A stretch of DNA of 49,789 nucleotides from Candidatus Doudnabacteria bacterium RIFCSPHIGHO2_02_FULL_43_13b (GCA_001777655.1 MFER01000012.1:1-49789), one strand, 5' to 3'. Shown: positions 39,599 through 49,470, counted from the first letter of the stretch. Notes: a model not told the origin generated them from the sequence alone. Numbers and translations: made by a program.

Positions 39599-42256
39599 AT
39601 GCAACCAAAAGATAACCTCCAAACCCGGAAGGTCAATGCTCTAGCCGAACTAGGCGAAAAAATTTTTTTAGATCGTTACGCGATCAAAGACGCCAAGAAA
39701 GAAACTTTATCGGTTGGTGATACGGTTGTGGTTTGCGTTAACTTAAAAACCGGCCAGCGCGAAATCGGCACGGTGGAGCGGGTGGATCGCGAAAATCACC
39801 AGGTCGCGGTTAAACTGCGGGATGGCACCATCGAAACCCGGGCCATCGAACACGTTGATAAGCCACTGGAGACGGTCCCAGAACAAATGTTTGAACGAAT
39901 CGCTCGTCACATCGCGAGTGTCGAACTAACTGAGGAATTAAAACAAGAATGGGAAGGGCGTTTCCGCGAATTGATGGATGATTGGAAATACGTACCGGCA
40001 GGGCGAATTTTTACTGGCGCCGGGACGGGCCAGAATTTAACTTATTACAATTGCTATGTGATTCCATCGCCCCAAGATTCGCGACATGGCATTTTCGACA
40101 CCTTAGGGCAAATGGCGGAAATTATGTCGAGAGGCGGCGGAGTCGGGATTAATGTTTCTACTCTGCGTCCGCGTTACGCTTACGTCAAGGGTGTTAACGG
40201 TCGTTCTTCCGGCGCGGTGTCTTGGGCCTCCCTTTATAGTTTTGTCACCGGCTTAATTGAACAAGGAGGCAGCCGTCGGGGTGCTTTGATGTTGATTTTA
40301 AATGTTTGGCATCCGGATGTGTTGGATTTTATTAATTCGAAACGAGAAGCTGGCAAAATCACGAATGCCAATATTTCTGTCGGGATTACGGATGATTTTA
40401 TGGAGGCGGTCAAGCACGATGAGCCGTGGGACCTGGTGTTTCCAGACAACTCTGATCCTTTATACAAAGATCATTGGGATGGCAACCTTGGACGCTGGAA
40501 AAGTTTGGGTGGAAAGGTAGTCAAACACAAAACTGTCCGAGCTTCTGATATTTGGGAAAGTATTATTTCATCCGCCCATGCTTCTGCCGAACCCGGGATG
40601 TATTTTATTGATCGGGCTAATTATTATTCGAATTCTTATTATTACGCGGATCTGCCTTGTACGAATCCGTGCGGTGAACAACCCCTGCCCGCTTGGGGGG
40701 TGTGTAATTTAGGACATATTAATTTGGCCAAGCACGTAGATTTTTCTAAAAACGACGTGGATTGGAATAAATTGAAACGAACAGTGCAGGATGCCGTCCG
40801 TTTTCAGGACAATGTCATAGATGCTACTCCGTATTTCTTTGATGAAAATTTCAAGCAACAAATAAGTGAGCGACGAGTCGGCATGGGTACGATTGGATTG
40901 GCCGAGATGTTAATTAATTTAGGATTACGCTATGGTTCCGACTCCGGAGTTGAGTTTATAGATAAGCTTTATCAGTTTATCGCCATTACAGCCTATGAAA
41001 CCTCTGTGGATTTGGCCCGAGAGAAAGGCGCGTTTTCACAATTTGATGCGGAAAAATTTCTACAGTCAGGTTACATGCTCCGGATGCCTGAATATATCCG
41101 CCACCTGGTGCGTTCCTATGGAATTCGCAACGTTACGATCCTAACCCAAGCGCCGACTGGCACCATCGGGACCATGGTTGGTACTTCCACTGGTATTGAG
41201 CCGTTTTTTTCCTGGACATATTTTCGCAAATCACGTTTAGGAGTACATCAAGAACATATCAAACTGGCCAAAGATTGGCTAGCGGTCCATCTTGGGCAGG
41301 AATTGCCTGATTATTTCGTCACAGCCATGGATTTGGCGCCGGAAGAGCATGTGAGGGTGCAGGCCGCGGTCCAGCGCTGGACTGATTCAGCAATTTCGAA
41401 AACCGTTAATGCCCCGGAAGATTATACGATTGAGCAAACCAAAAAATTGTATGAACTAATGTATGACTTAGGCTGCAAGGGAGGAACTATTTATCGCGAT
41501 GGTTCCCGCGACGAGCAAATTTTGGCTGTAGATCATAACAAACTTGGTAAAGATGTCGCTGAACAGATCAATAACCAAAAAGCTAAAGCAGAAACAGTGC
41601 TTAGTACTCCGCCACAACCAACACCAGCGCAACCAGTGCCGGAACCTGTTCCTGCGCCCAAATCCGCTTCCCAACCGCAAATGATCCGGATTTCTCCGCG
41701 CAAACGACCGGATGTTATGCATGGATCAACTTACAAAATTACCACTGCTTACGGTAATCTTTATGTTACGATCAACGAAGATGAGCATGGGCCATTCGAA
41801 GTCTTTTCTCAGCTCGGGAAAGCTGGCGGATTCTTTGGCGCTCAGACTGAAGCGATTTGTCGCATGATTTCTTTATCCTTGCGATCAGGCATTGGCTTGC
41901 CAGATATCGTGGAGCAGCTTAAAGGAATCAGGGGTCCGGATCCGGTGTTTCATAACGGCGAGCGGATTTTATCACTACCCGATGCGATTGCCAACGTTTT
42001 GGAAAATCATTTGAAACGTGGACAAGTGGAGCTCCCCTTGGATTTTGCCAAAACCGTGGAAGTCCCAAAAATAAACCCCGAACCGATTTTTGAAGCAGTG
42101 ACGCAAGAATTACGAGGAGTGGGCAATGCTTTTGTGGCGCAGAAAGTCTCAGTTGCGAACAACGGCCACGCGCCGGCTTGTCCAAACTGCGGGAACATGT
42201 TGATGATGGCAGAGGGGTGTATGAAATGCGACAATTGTGGGTGGAGTAAATGTTAA
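39599..42256 (+). CDS. nrdJ: Class II (B12-dependent) ribonucleotide reductase
   Basis: The 885-residue enzyme reduces ribonucleotides with adenosylcobalamin. The core has YNCYVIPSPQDSRHGIFDTL, GRSSGAVSW, PCTNPCGEQPLPAWGVCNLGHIN and the barrel QAPTGTIGTMVGTSTGIEPFF. After a Pro/Ala-rich linker (about 665-700) it has a TSCPD-type domain and a C-terminal zinc ribbon (CPNCGNMLMMAEGCMKC). A short KOW-like insertion occupies residues 40-90. It lies downstream of nrdR and near cobO, which makes its cofactor. Confidence 0.95.
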   Translation: MQPKDNLQTRKVNALAELGEKIFLDRYAIKDAKKETLSVGDTVVVCVNLKTGQREIGTVERVDRENHQVAVKLRDGTIETRAIEHVDKPLETVPEQMFERIARHIASVELTEELKQEWEGRFRELMDDWKYVPAGRIFTGAGTGQNLTYYNCYVIPSPQDSRHGIFDTLGQMAEIMSRGGGVGINVSTLRPRYAYVKGVNGRSSGAVSWASLYSFVTGLIEQGGSRRGALMLILNVWHPDVLDFINSKREAGKITNANISVGITDDFMEAVKHDEPWDLVFPDNSDPLYKDHWDGNLGRWKSLGGKVVKHKTVRASDIWESIISSAHASAEPGMYFIDRANYYSNSYYYADLPCTNPCGEQPLPAWGVCNLGHINLAKHVDFSKNDVDWNKLKRTVQDAVRFQDNVIDATPYFFDENFKQQISERRVGMGTIGLAEMLINLGLRYGSDSGVEFIDKLYQFIAITAYETSVDLAREKGAFSQFDAEKFLQSGYMLRMPEYIRHLVRSYGIRNVTILTQAPTGTIGTMVGTSTGIEPFFSWTYFRKSRLGVHQEHIKLAKDWLAVHLGQELPDYFVTAMDLAPEEHVRVQAAVQRWTDSAISKTVNAPEDYTIEQTKKLYELMYDLGCKGGTIYRDGSRDEQILAVDHNKLGKDVAEQINNQKAKAETVLSTPPQPTPAQPVPEPVPAPKSASQPQMIRISPRKRPDVMHGSTYKITTAYGNLYVTINEDEHGPFEVFSQLGKAGGFFGAQTEAICRMISLSLRSGIGLPDIVEQLKGIRGPDPVFHNGERILSLPDAIANVLENHLKRGQVELPLDFAKTVEVPKINPEPIFEAVTQELRGVGNAFVAQKVSVANNGHAPACPNCGNMLMMAEGCMKCDNCGWSKC

Positions 42257-42259
42257 TTT

Positions 42260-42379
42260 ATGAATAACGTTGGACAAGAATTCAGTGAACCTAATTTTAA
42301 ACTCTATGCTGAACGCAAAGCGCTTGCTGAATTTATAGCCAAGGCCAAACAAACCTTAGAAAATATCAGACAAAAATAA
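42260..42379 (+). CDS. 39-residue hypothetical peptide
   Basis: It begins 3 bases after the nrdJ stop; the sequence MNNVGQEFSEPNFKLYAERK plus a Lys/Ala-rich helix looks like a small soluble alpha-helical protein. No homolog is recognised. It lies between nrdJ and cobO, so it may belong to the same transcript. Confidence 0.4.
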   Translation: MNNVGQEFSEPNFKLYAERKALAEFIAKAKQTLENIRQK

Positions 42380-42431
42380 AAAATAGGCGGCGGAAACCCC
42401 GACGCTTTTTCCACCAAGGGCGGAAACAGCA

Positions 42432-42959
42432 ATGTCAAAAAAAGGACTCATAATTGTCTATATTGGCGATGGGAAGGGGAAAACCACTGCCGCGGCTGGG
42501 CTGGCGTGTCGTGCGGCCGGGACAGGCTTGAAAGTTTTGTATTTGCAGTTTGTAAAAGGCGATTGGCCGTCGGGCGAGCGCGAATCTTTAGCTAAACTTG
42601 GCGTTGAGGTGAAATTAATGGGGCGGGGATTTGTCGGCATCTTAGGCGACCGCAAACCGATGAAAGAACACATTCGCGCCGCCACGCAAGCGATGGAAGA
42701 ATCCATCCGGGCCTTGAAAAGTAAAAAATACGATCTGGTCGTGCTCGATGAAGCCTTGTCCGCGGTCGAATCCAAGCTCCTGACCGAAGCGGATATTTTA
42801 GAAATCATGAAAGCCAAGCCCGAATCAATCCACCTTTGCCTGACTGGGCATAAACGGTTTAAAAAAATTATAGCCGCCGCCGATTTGGTGACAGAAATGA
42901 AAATGATCAAACATCCATACTACGAGGGAATCCTGGCTCAGAGGGGGATTGATTTTTAA
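42432..42959 (+). CDS. cobO: Cob(I)alamin adenosyltransferase, CobA/CobO type
   Basis: This 175-residue enzyme transfers the adenosyl group of ATP to cobalt, making adenosylcobalamin. It has the P-loop GDGKGKTTAAAGLACRA, LQFVKGDWPSGE, VVLDEALSAVES and LCLTGHKRF, as in CobA/BtuR. It probably supplies the NrdJ cofactor from imported corrinoid, because no cobalamin biosynthesis gene is seen here. Confidence 0.95.
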   Translation: MSKKGLIIVYIGDGKGKTTAAAGLACRAAGTGLKVLYLQFVKGDWPSGERESLAKLGVEVKLMGRGFVGILGDRKPMKEHIRAATQAMEESIRALKSKKYDLVVLDEALSAVESKLLTEADILEIMKAKPESIHLCLTGHKRFKKIIAAADLVTEMKMIKHPYYEGILAQRGIDF

Positions 42960-43003
42960 ACCCGGTTTTTGCTAATATTAGGAGGCGAATTAATTAAGAT
43001 TTT

Positions 43004-43396
43004 ATGAACAACATATTTAGAAAGTTTGAAATTTTTGTTATCGTGGTCATCATTGCGGTAATCGGGATTATCTATGCCCTTACCCAAAAACCAGCCCCTC
43101 TTGGGGAGGTTAAAGAGCAAGCCCAACCGCAACAACAAGAAATTTCCGCGAGCTCCGTTTCATACCAAGGAGTTGAGGGTCAAAATGCGTTCGAGCTTTT
43201 AAAAGCCAGTCACCAGGTGGAATTTACTCACTATGACTTTGGCGATTTTGTCACCAGCATCAACGGAGTTGCCGCAGATGAGGATCATTTTTGGTCTTTT
43301 TACATCAATGGCGCCCAATCGCAGGTTGGCGCGTCCGCTTATGTGACGAAAAGTTCTGATTTAATCGAATGGAAATTGGAAGAGATCGAGGAATAA
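43004..43396 (+). CDS. DUF4430 (transcobalamin-like) anchored protein
   Basis: The 130-residue protein has an N-terminal membrane helix (about 9-27), a polar linker and a DUF4430 domain (GQNAFELLKASHQVEFTHYD, VAADEDHFWSFYINGAQS). DUF4430 resembles the C-terminal domain of transcobalamin, so this may be an external B12-binding protein. GGAGG lies 21 bases before the ATG, too far to help. Its place after cobO and before a DUF6580 membrane protein supports a cobalamin link. Confidence 0.8.
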   Translation: MNNIFRKFEIFVIVVIIAVIGIIYALTQKPAPLGEVKEQAQPQQQEISASSVSYQGVEGQNAFELLKASHQVEFTHYDFGDFVTSINGVAADEDHFWSFYINGAQSQVGASAYVTKSSDLIEWKLEEIEE

Positions 43397-43399
43397 TAA

Positions 43400-43915
43400 A
43401 TGATAGTATATTTTTTTATTCTTTTGGGCGCCGTAATGCGGGTCATTCCCCATCCGGCGAATTTTGCGCCGATTGCGGCCATCGCCTTGTTCGGTGGCGT
43501 GTATTTGGATAAAAAACAGGCGGTGATTGTGCCGCTTTTGGCCATGGCGATTTCCGATTTTTTCATCGGGTTTGATTCGATGCAGTCGCGCCTTATGGTT
43601 TATGGGAGCTTCATGCTGATCGGTTTCATCGGTCTTTGGGTAAAACGTCGCAAAAACATTGCGACCGTGATGGGGGGAAGTTTAATTGGTTCAGTAATTT
43701 TTTATCTGATCACCAATTTTGCTTTTTTCTATTCACCAACGATGTATCCGCATAACTGGCAAGGAGTGATCGCATCCTATATCAACGCCCTACCCTTTTT
43801 TAGAAACACAGTTTTAGGGGATTTATTTTACGTCGGAGTGTTATTCGGGGTTTATGAATTAGCTAGATACTATTATGGTTATAAAAGTAAAAGTCCAGAC
43901 TCACGCCAAATTTGA
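43400..43915 (+). CDS. DUF6580 family membrane protein, possible transporter
   Basis: The 171-residue protein has about five membrane helices and the family opening RVIPHPANFAPIAAIALFGGVYL, then LAMAISDFFIGF and FFYSPTMYPHNWQG, which I recognise as DUF6580, a group with an S-component-like layout. It starts 3 bases after the DUF4430 gene. By position it may take part in cobalamin uptake; no ECF module genes are in the window. It overlaps the next gene by 41 bases. Confidence 0.75.
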   Translation: MIVYFFILLGAVMRVIPHPANFAPIAAIALFGGVYLDKKQAVIVPLLAMAISDFFIGFDSMQSRLMVYGSFMLIGFIGLWVKRRKNIATVMGGSLIGSVIFYLITNFAFFYSPTMYPHNWQGVIASYINALPFFRNTVLGDLFYVGVLFGVYELARYYYGYKSKSPDSRQI

Positions 43916-44093
43916 ACGTATAGAAGAGGTAGGTTTAGAAGAATATAAAATTTGGACAACAGCTATTCCAGAACAAGGAAAAGCCAACGAAGCAGTGATT
44001 GAATTGCTCGCTGATTATTTCAATACCTCACCGTCGAATATTCGAATCCTGTCAGGCTACAAAAGTACTCATAAACTGATCGAAATTCTTTAG
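43875..44093 (+). CDS. DUF167 (YggU-like) family protein
   Basis: This 72-residue protein is a typical DUF167 member (KVKVQTHAKFERIEEV, TTAIPEQGKANEAVIELLADYF, LSGYKSTHKLIEI). Role unknown; the fold is small alpha/beta. Its start overlaps the end of the DUF6580 gene by 41 bases in another frame, so it may be translationally coupled. Confidence 0.88.
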   Translation: MVIKVKVQTHAKFERIEEVGLEEYKIWTTAIPEQGKANEAVIELLADYFNTSPSNIRILSGYKSTHKLIEIL

Positions 44094-44128
44094 TTTAGTT
44101 TTTGCTTAGGTTGTGATAAGATTAGTTT

Positions 44129-45370
44129 ATGGCAAAAGAAATTCCTAAGATACTGAAAGGCTTTCGCGATTATTTGCCCCAGCAGCAACTGGCGCGCAAA
44201 AAAGTCATCACCAAAATATCCGAAGTGTTTGAACGCTTCGGCTTTTCGCCATTGGACACGCCGGCACTTGAGTATTATGAATTGTTGGGCGGCAAGTACG
44301 GAGAAGAGGGCGAGCAGCTCATGTATAAGTTCGAAGACCAGGGTGGGCGAAAAGTTGCTCTGCGCTATGATCTGACCGTGCCGTTGGCTCGAGTTTTTGC
44401 CACTTATCCTGACTTACCTAAACCCTTCAAACGATATCAGATCGCAAATGTCTGGCGCGCGGACAAACCACAGAAGGGCCGATACCGCGAATTGATTCAG
44501 TGTGACGTCGACATCATAGGGACGGATTCAATTATTGCCGACGCGGAGGTAATTGCAGCCATGGCAGCCGCTTATAAAACCTTGGAAGTCGGGACTTTTT
44601 TGGTGAAATTTAATGACCGAAAATTGGTCGATTCAGTTTTGACCAAATTAAAAGTTTCCAAAGAAGATATTGTTAGTTTTATGAGAACAGTCGACAAGCT
44701 GGATAAAATTGGCGAACGAAAAGTTCAAGAGACTTTATTGCAACAGGGTTTTGAGAAAGATATTTTGTCCAAATATTCCAAACTGATGGACGATTCAAGT
44801 AAAAAATATGTGGAAGAGATGCAAAATTTACTTTCGGGATTGGGCGTGGAACAAATGATGTTTGATAAATACCTCATGCGGGGTTTAGATTATTATACCG
44901 GAGTCGTATTTGAATTTGTTTTACTTGAAAAACCTGAGTTTGGCAGCGTCGGCGGCGGCGGTCGGTACGATAATTTAATAGAGCAAACAACCGGCATGGC
45001 AACGCCTGCCGTCGGCGGGTCGATCGGATTGGACAGATTGCTGGCGGCCCTCGAAGAACTGGATGTGATTTCTCCTCAAACCGCGGCAGAAGTTATAGTG
45101 TTTAATTTGGATAAAAATTTAACTCCGGAATATCTGAATATTTTGACCAATTTGCGCAACGCTGGGTTGGACGCGGAGTTTTACTATGAGCCGGCGAAAC
45201 TGGATAAACAATTCAAGTACGCCGAAGCAAAAAATACCCAAGTTGCAGTGATTATGGGATCAAATGAAGCCAAAAAACGCAAAGTGAATCTGAAAAATTT
45301 GAAGGAAAAACAGCAGATCACCGTGGATTTGGACGATCTCATCACGGAAGTTAAAAGTATGTTGTGGTAA
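44129..45370 (+). CDS. hisS: Histidyl-tRNA synthetase
   Basis: The 413-residue class II synthetase has motif 2 FKRYQIANVWRADKPQKGRYRELIQCDVDIIG, the histidine motif RGLDYYTG, and motif 3 GGGGRYDNLIEQ with GLDRLL; the C-terminal anticodon-binding domain follows. It charges tRNA-His. The second HisRS-like protein at 29527 lacks these catalytic residues. It is followed by comEC after 3 bases. Confidence 0.97.
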   Translation: MAKEIPKILKGFRDYLPQQQLARKKVITKISEVFERFGFSPLDTPALEYYELLGGKYGEEGEQLMYKFEDQGGRKVALRYDLTVPLARVFATYPDLPKPFKRYQIANVWRADKPQKGRYRELIQCDVDIIGTDSIIADAEVIAAMAAAYKTLEVGTFLVKFNDRKLVDSVLTKLKVSKEDIVSFMRTVDKLDKIGERKVQETLLQQGFEKDILSKYSKLMDDSSKKYVEEMQNLLSGLGVEQMMFDKYLMRGLDYYTGVVFEFVLLEKPEFGSVGGGGRYDNLIEQTTGMATPAVGGSIGLDRLLAALEELDVISPQTAAEVIVFNLDKNLTPEYLNILTNLRNAGLDAEFYYEPAKLDKQFKYAEAKNTQVAVIMGSNEAKKRKVNLKNLKEKQQITVDLDDLITEVKSMLW

Positions 45371-45373
45371 AAT

Positions 45374-46831
45374 ATGTTGTCGAAAAGTAAAATTTTTTTG
45401 ATTCTTTGCTTGGGCTTTGTGGTAGGGGTGTTTTTAGGAAAATATCTATCGTATGAAATCATGGCTGTTCTGGCCATGATTTTTGTAATCATAACTGCCT
45501 TAGGTTGGAAAAATCGGACAGTGGTGGTGATCGGATTAGCCGGCATTATGATGCTGGTCGGCGCATGGCGGCTGATGTCAGATGTTTCCCAAAACGATCT
45601 GGCAGGATTGTATGGGCAAAAAATTTCAGGAGAGGGAACAATTATGCAAGAGCCGGACGAGCGGTCAGATAAGATTTTTTTGACATTAGGAAAGGTTATA
45701 ATCGATGAAAAAATTTATGGTTCCAAAATTTTACTGATCGTCAGGCGCTTTCCAGAATTTGAATACGGCGAAAGAATAAGTTTTGAAGGTAAACTATCCG
45801 AACCGCAAGATGCCGAAAGCACTGGGGAATTTTCTTACAAGAATTATCTTTCGCGCTTTGGGATAACCGGTCTGGTTTACTATCCAAAATCAGAAGTTTT
45901 AGCCGCTCAACAAGGCAACATGATCAAATACAATTTATTGAAATTTAAAAAATTATTTGTTTTGAAATTAGCGCAAGTTTTGCCTGAACCCCAAAATTCA
46001 TTTTTGGCCGGATTGTTGGTCGGGTTGCGGAAAACCATTCCGGAGGATTTAACCGATGCGCTATCAATCACGGGCACAACTCATGTCATCGCGATTTCCG
46101 GTTTTAACATTACGATTATCGCGACTGCGATTAACGGTCTCCTGCTGCGTTTTTTCAAACGAAAAATATCATTTATTATTGCGCTAATTGCCATAGGATT
46201 GTTTGTAATTTTAGCCGGCGCCTCGGCTTCCGCAGTCAGAGCAGGCATCATGGGGGCGCTTGGTATGTTGGCATTAAACATTGGCCGGGTAAATTCGATC
46301 ACCAATGCGCTCGCCTTAACCGCCGCCGTCATGCTGGCGGTCAATCCGCAAATTTTATACTTTGATGCGGGTTTCCAACTGTCGTTTTTGGCGCTGATGG
46401 GTTTGGTATATTTGGTGCTGATCCTGGAACCGAAATTTTTATGGGTCCCCAAATGGTTGCGGATATACTTTTTACCCACGATCGCCGCTTACATTTTTAC
46501 CCTGCCGCTTCTGCTTTACCATTTTGATCGGTTATCCTTGGTGGCTATCCCGGTTAATATTTTGGTCCTACCCATGATTCCAGCGGCGATGCTGTTTGGT
46601 TTTATTACAGGCAGCCTAGCTTTGATTTGGCCAATCCTGGCTTATCCGACAGCGTGGCTTTCTTGGGGCGCGCTGACTTATGTTTTGGAGATTGTCAGAT
46701 GGGCCGCGAAAATTCCATTTGCCGCGGCCAACTGGCATTTAAATTTAGGGTGGGTCGTATTGTGCTATTTGATCTTGGTTAGTTGGATATTTTATAAAAA
46801 AGTATGGATACTCAAATTAAAAACTTCTTAA
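45374..46831 (+). CDS. comEC: ComEC/Rec2 DNA-uptake channel
   Basis: The 485-residue protein has N-terminal membrane helices, an OB-like DUF4131 region (residues 75-160) and the competence membrane domain with GTTHVIAISGFNITIIAT and FDAGFQLSFLALMGLVYL. ComEC moves single-stranded DNA across the cytoplasmic membrane. The metallo-beta-lactamase domain found at the C-terminus of many ComECs is in the next gene. With DprA it suggests natural competence. Confidence 0.94.
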   Translation: MLSKSKIFLILCLGFVVGVFLGKYLSYEIMAVLAMIFVIITALGWKNRTVVVIGLAGIMMLVGAWRLMSDVSQNDLAGLYGQKISGEGTIMQEPDERSDKIFLTLGKVIIDEKIYGSKILLIVRRFPEFEYGERISFEGKLSEPQDAESTGEFSYKNYLSRFGITGLVYYPKSEVLAAQQGNMIKYNLLKFKKLFVLKLAQVLPEPQNSFLAGLLVGLRKTIPEDLTDALSITGTTHVIAISGFNITIIATAINGLLLRFFKRKISFIIALIAIGLFVILAGASASAVRAGIMGALGMLALNIGRVNSITNALALTAAVMLAVNPQILYFDAGFQLSFLALMGLVYLVLILEPKFLWVPKWLRIYFLPTIAAYIFTLPLLLYHFDRLSLVAIPVNILVLPMIPAAMLFGFITGSLALIWPILAYPTAWLSWGALTYVLEIVRWAAKIPFAAANWHLNLGWVVLCYLILVSWIFYKKVWILKLKTS

Positions 46832-47691
46832 AGTTTTTAATTTTCCCGCTGGCCTTGTTGCTGGTGGTTGTGTTTGTGGCGGATGCGCAAATCCACCCGG
46901 ATTATTTATTGCACATTAATTTTTATGATGTCGGCCAGGGCGATGCGGTTTTTATCCAAACTTATCAGGGGAATCAAATCGTGCTTGATGGTGGGCCCTC
47001 GGATAAAATTTTGTCCCTACTTGGCAAAGATATGCCGTTTTTTGACCGAACCATAGAACTTATGATCATGAGTCATCCTCACGAAGATCATATTATCGGC
47101 CTGATTGATATACTAAAGCGGTTTGAAGTAAAAAAAATTCTTCTGCCTGAGGTTGATTTTAATTCCACTGCCTTTCTGGAATTCATAAGATTAATCGACG
47201 AAAAGCAGGTGGAAAAAATTTATGCTTATGAAGGCGAAAGAATCTGGCTAGATAATGCTACAGTATTGGACATTTATTATCCGCCGCCAGGAGCGATGAA
47301 GGCTGATAATAATCCGAGTAAATCAAAAGGAGAAATTGAGCCGAACGATGCTTCGATTGTCGGCAAATTAAGTTTTGGGAAAAGTAGAATTTTATTTACC
47401 GGTGATGCCGGGGCTGATATCGAAAATAAAATAATACCAAAATATAATCTGGACGCGGATATTTTGAAAGTCGGTCACCAGGGTTCTAGGTTTTCCACTT
47501 CCGAGGAATTTTTACAAGAGGTCACCCCACAGTTTGCCGTGATTATGGTGGGCAAAAATAACTACGGCCACCCCACCCAAGAGGTTTTGGATAAACTAGC
47601 CGCCGCCAACGCTCAAATTTTGCGGACCGACCTGGATCATACGATCAGGTTTACATTTGATGGATTTTTTGCTAAACTTGTTAGGAATTAA
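46804..47691 (+). CDS. ComEC-type metallo-beta-lactamase domain protein
   Basis: The 295-residue protein has an N-terminal membrane helix (about 10-28) and a metallo-beta-lactamase fold: INFYDVGQGDAVFIQT, LDGGPSD, SHPHEDHIIGL, LFTGDAGADIE, LKVGHQGSRFST and NNYGHPTQEVL. It resembles the C-terminal nuclease-like domain of ComEC and overlaps comEC by 28 bases in another frame, so the two form a split ComEC. It may degrade the non-entering strand. Confidence 0.93.
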   Translation: MDTQIKNFLKFLIFPLALLLVVVFVADAQIHPDYLLHINFYDVGQGDAVFIQTYQGNQIVLDGGPSDKILSLLGKDMPFFDRTIELMIMSHPHEDHIIGLIDILKRFEVKKILLPEVDFNSTAFLEFIRLIDEKQVEKIYAYEGERIWLDNATVLDIYYPPPGAMKADNNPSKSKGEIEPNDASIVGKLSFGKSRILFTGDAGADIENKIIPKYNLDADILKVGHQGSRFSTSEEFLQEVTPQFAVIMVGKNNYGHPTQEVLDKLAAANAQILRTDLDHTIRFTFDGFFAKLVRN

Positions 47692-47703
47692 TATAAAAAA
47701 TAT

Positions 47704-48339
47704 ATGAATTTTAACCGAACTATCATTGGTCTGGTTGTCCTAATTCTTATTGGAGTTGGGATTTTTTATTTGAGTAATCGCAATAAGTCACCAGAAACGA
47801 ATCAAACAACTAATCAAGAATCTATGTCGAACAATGATCAAACCGTTCCTGAAACGGCAGTGGCCGTGATTGAGACCAGCCTTGGCTCGTTTGAAGTAAC
47901 TTTAGATGGTAAAGCGGCTCCCAAAACCGTGGCGAATTTTATTAAGCTGAGTAACGAAGGCTTTTATAATGGATTAACTTTCCACCGCATCGTCCGGGAC
48001 TTTGTCATCCAAGGCGGAGACCCCAAGGGCGATGGGACAGGTGGCCCTAGTTATACGATTCCGGCGGAAATCGGACTTAAACATACCCTTGGTGCCATCG
48101 CGACAGCGCGCACCGGTGATCAGGTCAATCCAACCAGGGCATCTTCCGGCAGCCAATTTTACATTGCGCTGCAGCCCTTGCCACAACTAGATGATGCCTA
48201 CACCGTGTTTGGCTATGTGACTGCCGGTATGGATGTGGTGACTAAAATCGGGGAAGTCCCCACAGATGTTAACCCTCTAAGTGGTGAGCAATCTACTCCC
48301 TTACAACCCGTGATTATTAAGAAAATTACGATTAAATAA
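47704..48339 (+). CDS. Cyclophilin-type peptidyl-prolyl isomerase
   Basis: The 211-residue protein has an N-terminal anchor helix (about 5-24), then a cyclophilin domain: [44 protein letters not shown], with the catalytic Arg in FHRIV, and [18 protein letters not shown]. It acts outside the cytoplasmic membrane on proline bonds. Its TAA overlaps the next ATG by one base. Confidence 0.95.
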   Translation: MNFNRTIIGLVVLILIGVGIFYLSNRNKSPETNQTTNQESMSNNDQTVPETAVAVIETSLGSFEVTLDGKAAPKTVANFIKLSNEGFYNGLTFHRIVRDFVIQGGDPKGDGTGGPSYTIPAEIGLKHTLGAIATARTGDQVNPTRASSGSQFYIALQPLPQLDDAYTVFGYVTAGMDVVTKIGEVPTDVNPLSGEQSTPLQPVIIKKITIK

Positions 48340-49406
48340 TGCATCATCAGACGTTCCCAATTTTCAAAACGAAGGTTGATGGCTTGGATCAAAAATTCGA
48401 TCTGGGAGACCTTGGTAGCCGAAAAGATTATTTTCAGGCCAAAGCCGGAGCGGAGATTGAGAAACTTAAAACATATTTAGCAGGCAATACTTTTCTTGCC
48501 TTTCTTTTGGGCAAGAAAAATTCAGGCAAAGGTACTTATTCTAAAATGTTTATGGAAGCCGTCAGCGCGGAGCGAGTCGGGCACTTATCAGTTGGCGACA
48601 TCGTCAGAGATATTCATCAGGCTCTGGAAACGACCCCTGCGGCGAAAGAAAATTTGGTGGCGTTTTTGGAAAAAAATTATCGCGGTTTTCATACAGTGGA
48701 AGAAACGCTTGATTTGATCATGGGCAGGAATCAAACTTCCCTGATTTCTTCAGAATTGATTTTATCGCTCATCGAATACGAGATTAGCAAACGCCCCAAG
48801 CAAGCAATTTTTATCGATGGTTTCCCGCGCGCCATAGATCAGATCAGCTATTCCCTGTTTTTGAAAGAATTGATCGGATATCGCGATGATCCGGATTTTA
48901 TGGTGTTTATCAACGTGCCCAACAGCGTGATTGATGAGCGGATCAAATATCGCGTCATTTGTCCGGTTTGTAAAGTGCCTCGCAATACGAAACTTTTGGC
49001 GACTCACAAAGCAGGTTTTGATGAAAAAACCGCGGAATTTTATTTGATTTGCGATGAGCACGGCGAGCGCATGGTAGCCAAAGAAGGCGACGCCCAAGGG
49101 ATTGAGCCCATTAAACAGCGACTGGAAGTAGACAATCAGGTATTTAACCAACTTTTGAAATTAACTGGGGTGCCTAAAGTTTATTTACGCAATAGTGTGC
49201 CAGTAAAAGAGGCCTTAGAATATGTGGATGATTATGAACTGACCCCAGAATATTATTATGAGCGTGATGAAAAAACTGGAGAAGTCAAAATCCTAACTAA
49301 ACCCTGGACCATCAAAGATGACGAAGGGGTAGAGTCTTACAGTCTGCTACCCGCCGCCGTGGAAGTGTCGCTAATTAAACAAACCGCGCAAGTTTTGGGA
49401 TTATAA
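48339..49406 (+). CDS. Adenylate-kinase-like nucleoside monophosphate kinase
   Basis: The 355-residue protein has a P-loop (FLLGKKNSGKGTYSK), GHLSVGDIVRDI, IFIDGFPRAIDQI and a zinc-type CPVC pair, as in adenylate kinases, but it is longer, with about 60 extra residues at the N-terminus and an extended C-terminus (EYVDDYELTPEYYYERDEK). Whether the substrate is AMP or another monophosphate is unknown. It overlaps the cyclophilin stop by one base. Confidence 0.85.
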   Translation: MHHQTFPIFKTKVDGLDQKFDLGDLGSRKDYFQAKAGAEIEKLKTYLAGNTFLAFLLGKKNSGKGTYSKMFMEAVSAERVGHLSVGDIVRDIHQALETTPAAKENLVAFLEKNYRGFHTVEETLDLIMGRNQTSLISSELILSLIEYEISKRPKQAIFIDGFPRAIDQISYSLFLKELIGYRDDPDFMVFINVPNSVIDERIKYRVICPVCKVPRNTKLLATHKAGFDEKTAEFYLICDEHGERMVAKEGDAQGIEPIKQRLEVDNQVFNQLLKLTGVPKVYLRNSVPVKEALEYVDDYELTPEYYYERDEKTGEVKILTKPWTIKDDEGVESYSLLPAAVEVSLIKQTAQVLGL

Positions 49407-49417
49407 ATAGGGATCAG

Positions 49418-49438
49418 CAGCCGGTGAGGCTGTTTTTT
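49418..49438 (+). terminator. Rho-independent terminator
   Basis: CAGCC/GGCTG is followed by T6, ending the hisS-comEC-...-kinase operon. A TATAAT (49442-49447) follows for mutM. Confidence 0.8.
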
Positions 49439-49470
49439 GATATAATATAGTTAATTAACGAAAAAATTGA

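Noticed and set aside
45374-47691. comEC as a gene broken by a frameshift
   Set aside because: The second protein has its own start and membrane helix, and split ComEC/MBL pairs are plausible in CPR, so two genes fit better than one broken gene.
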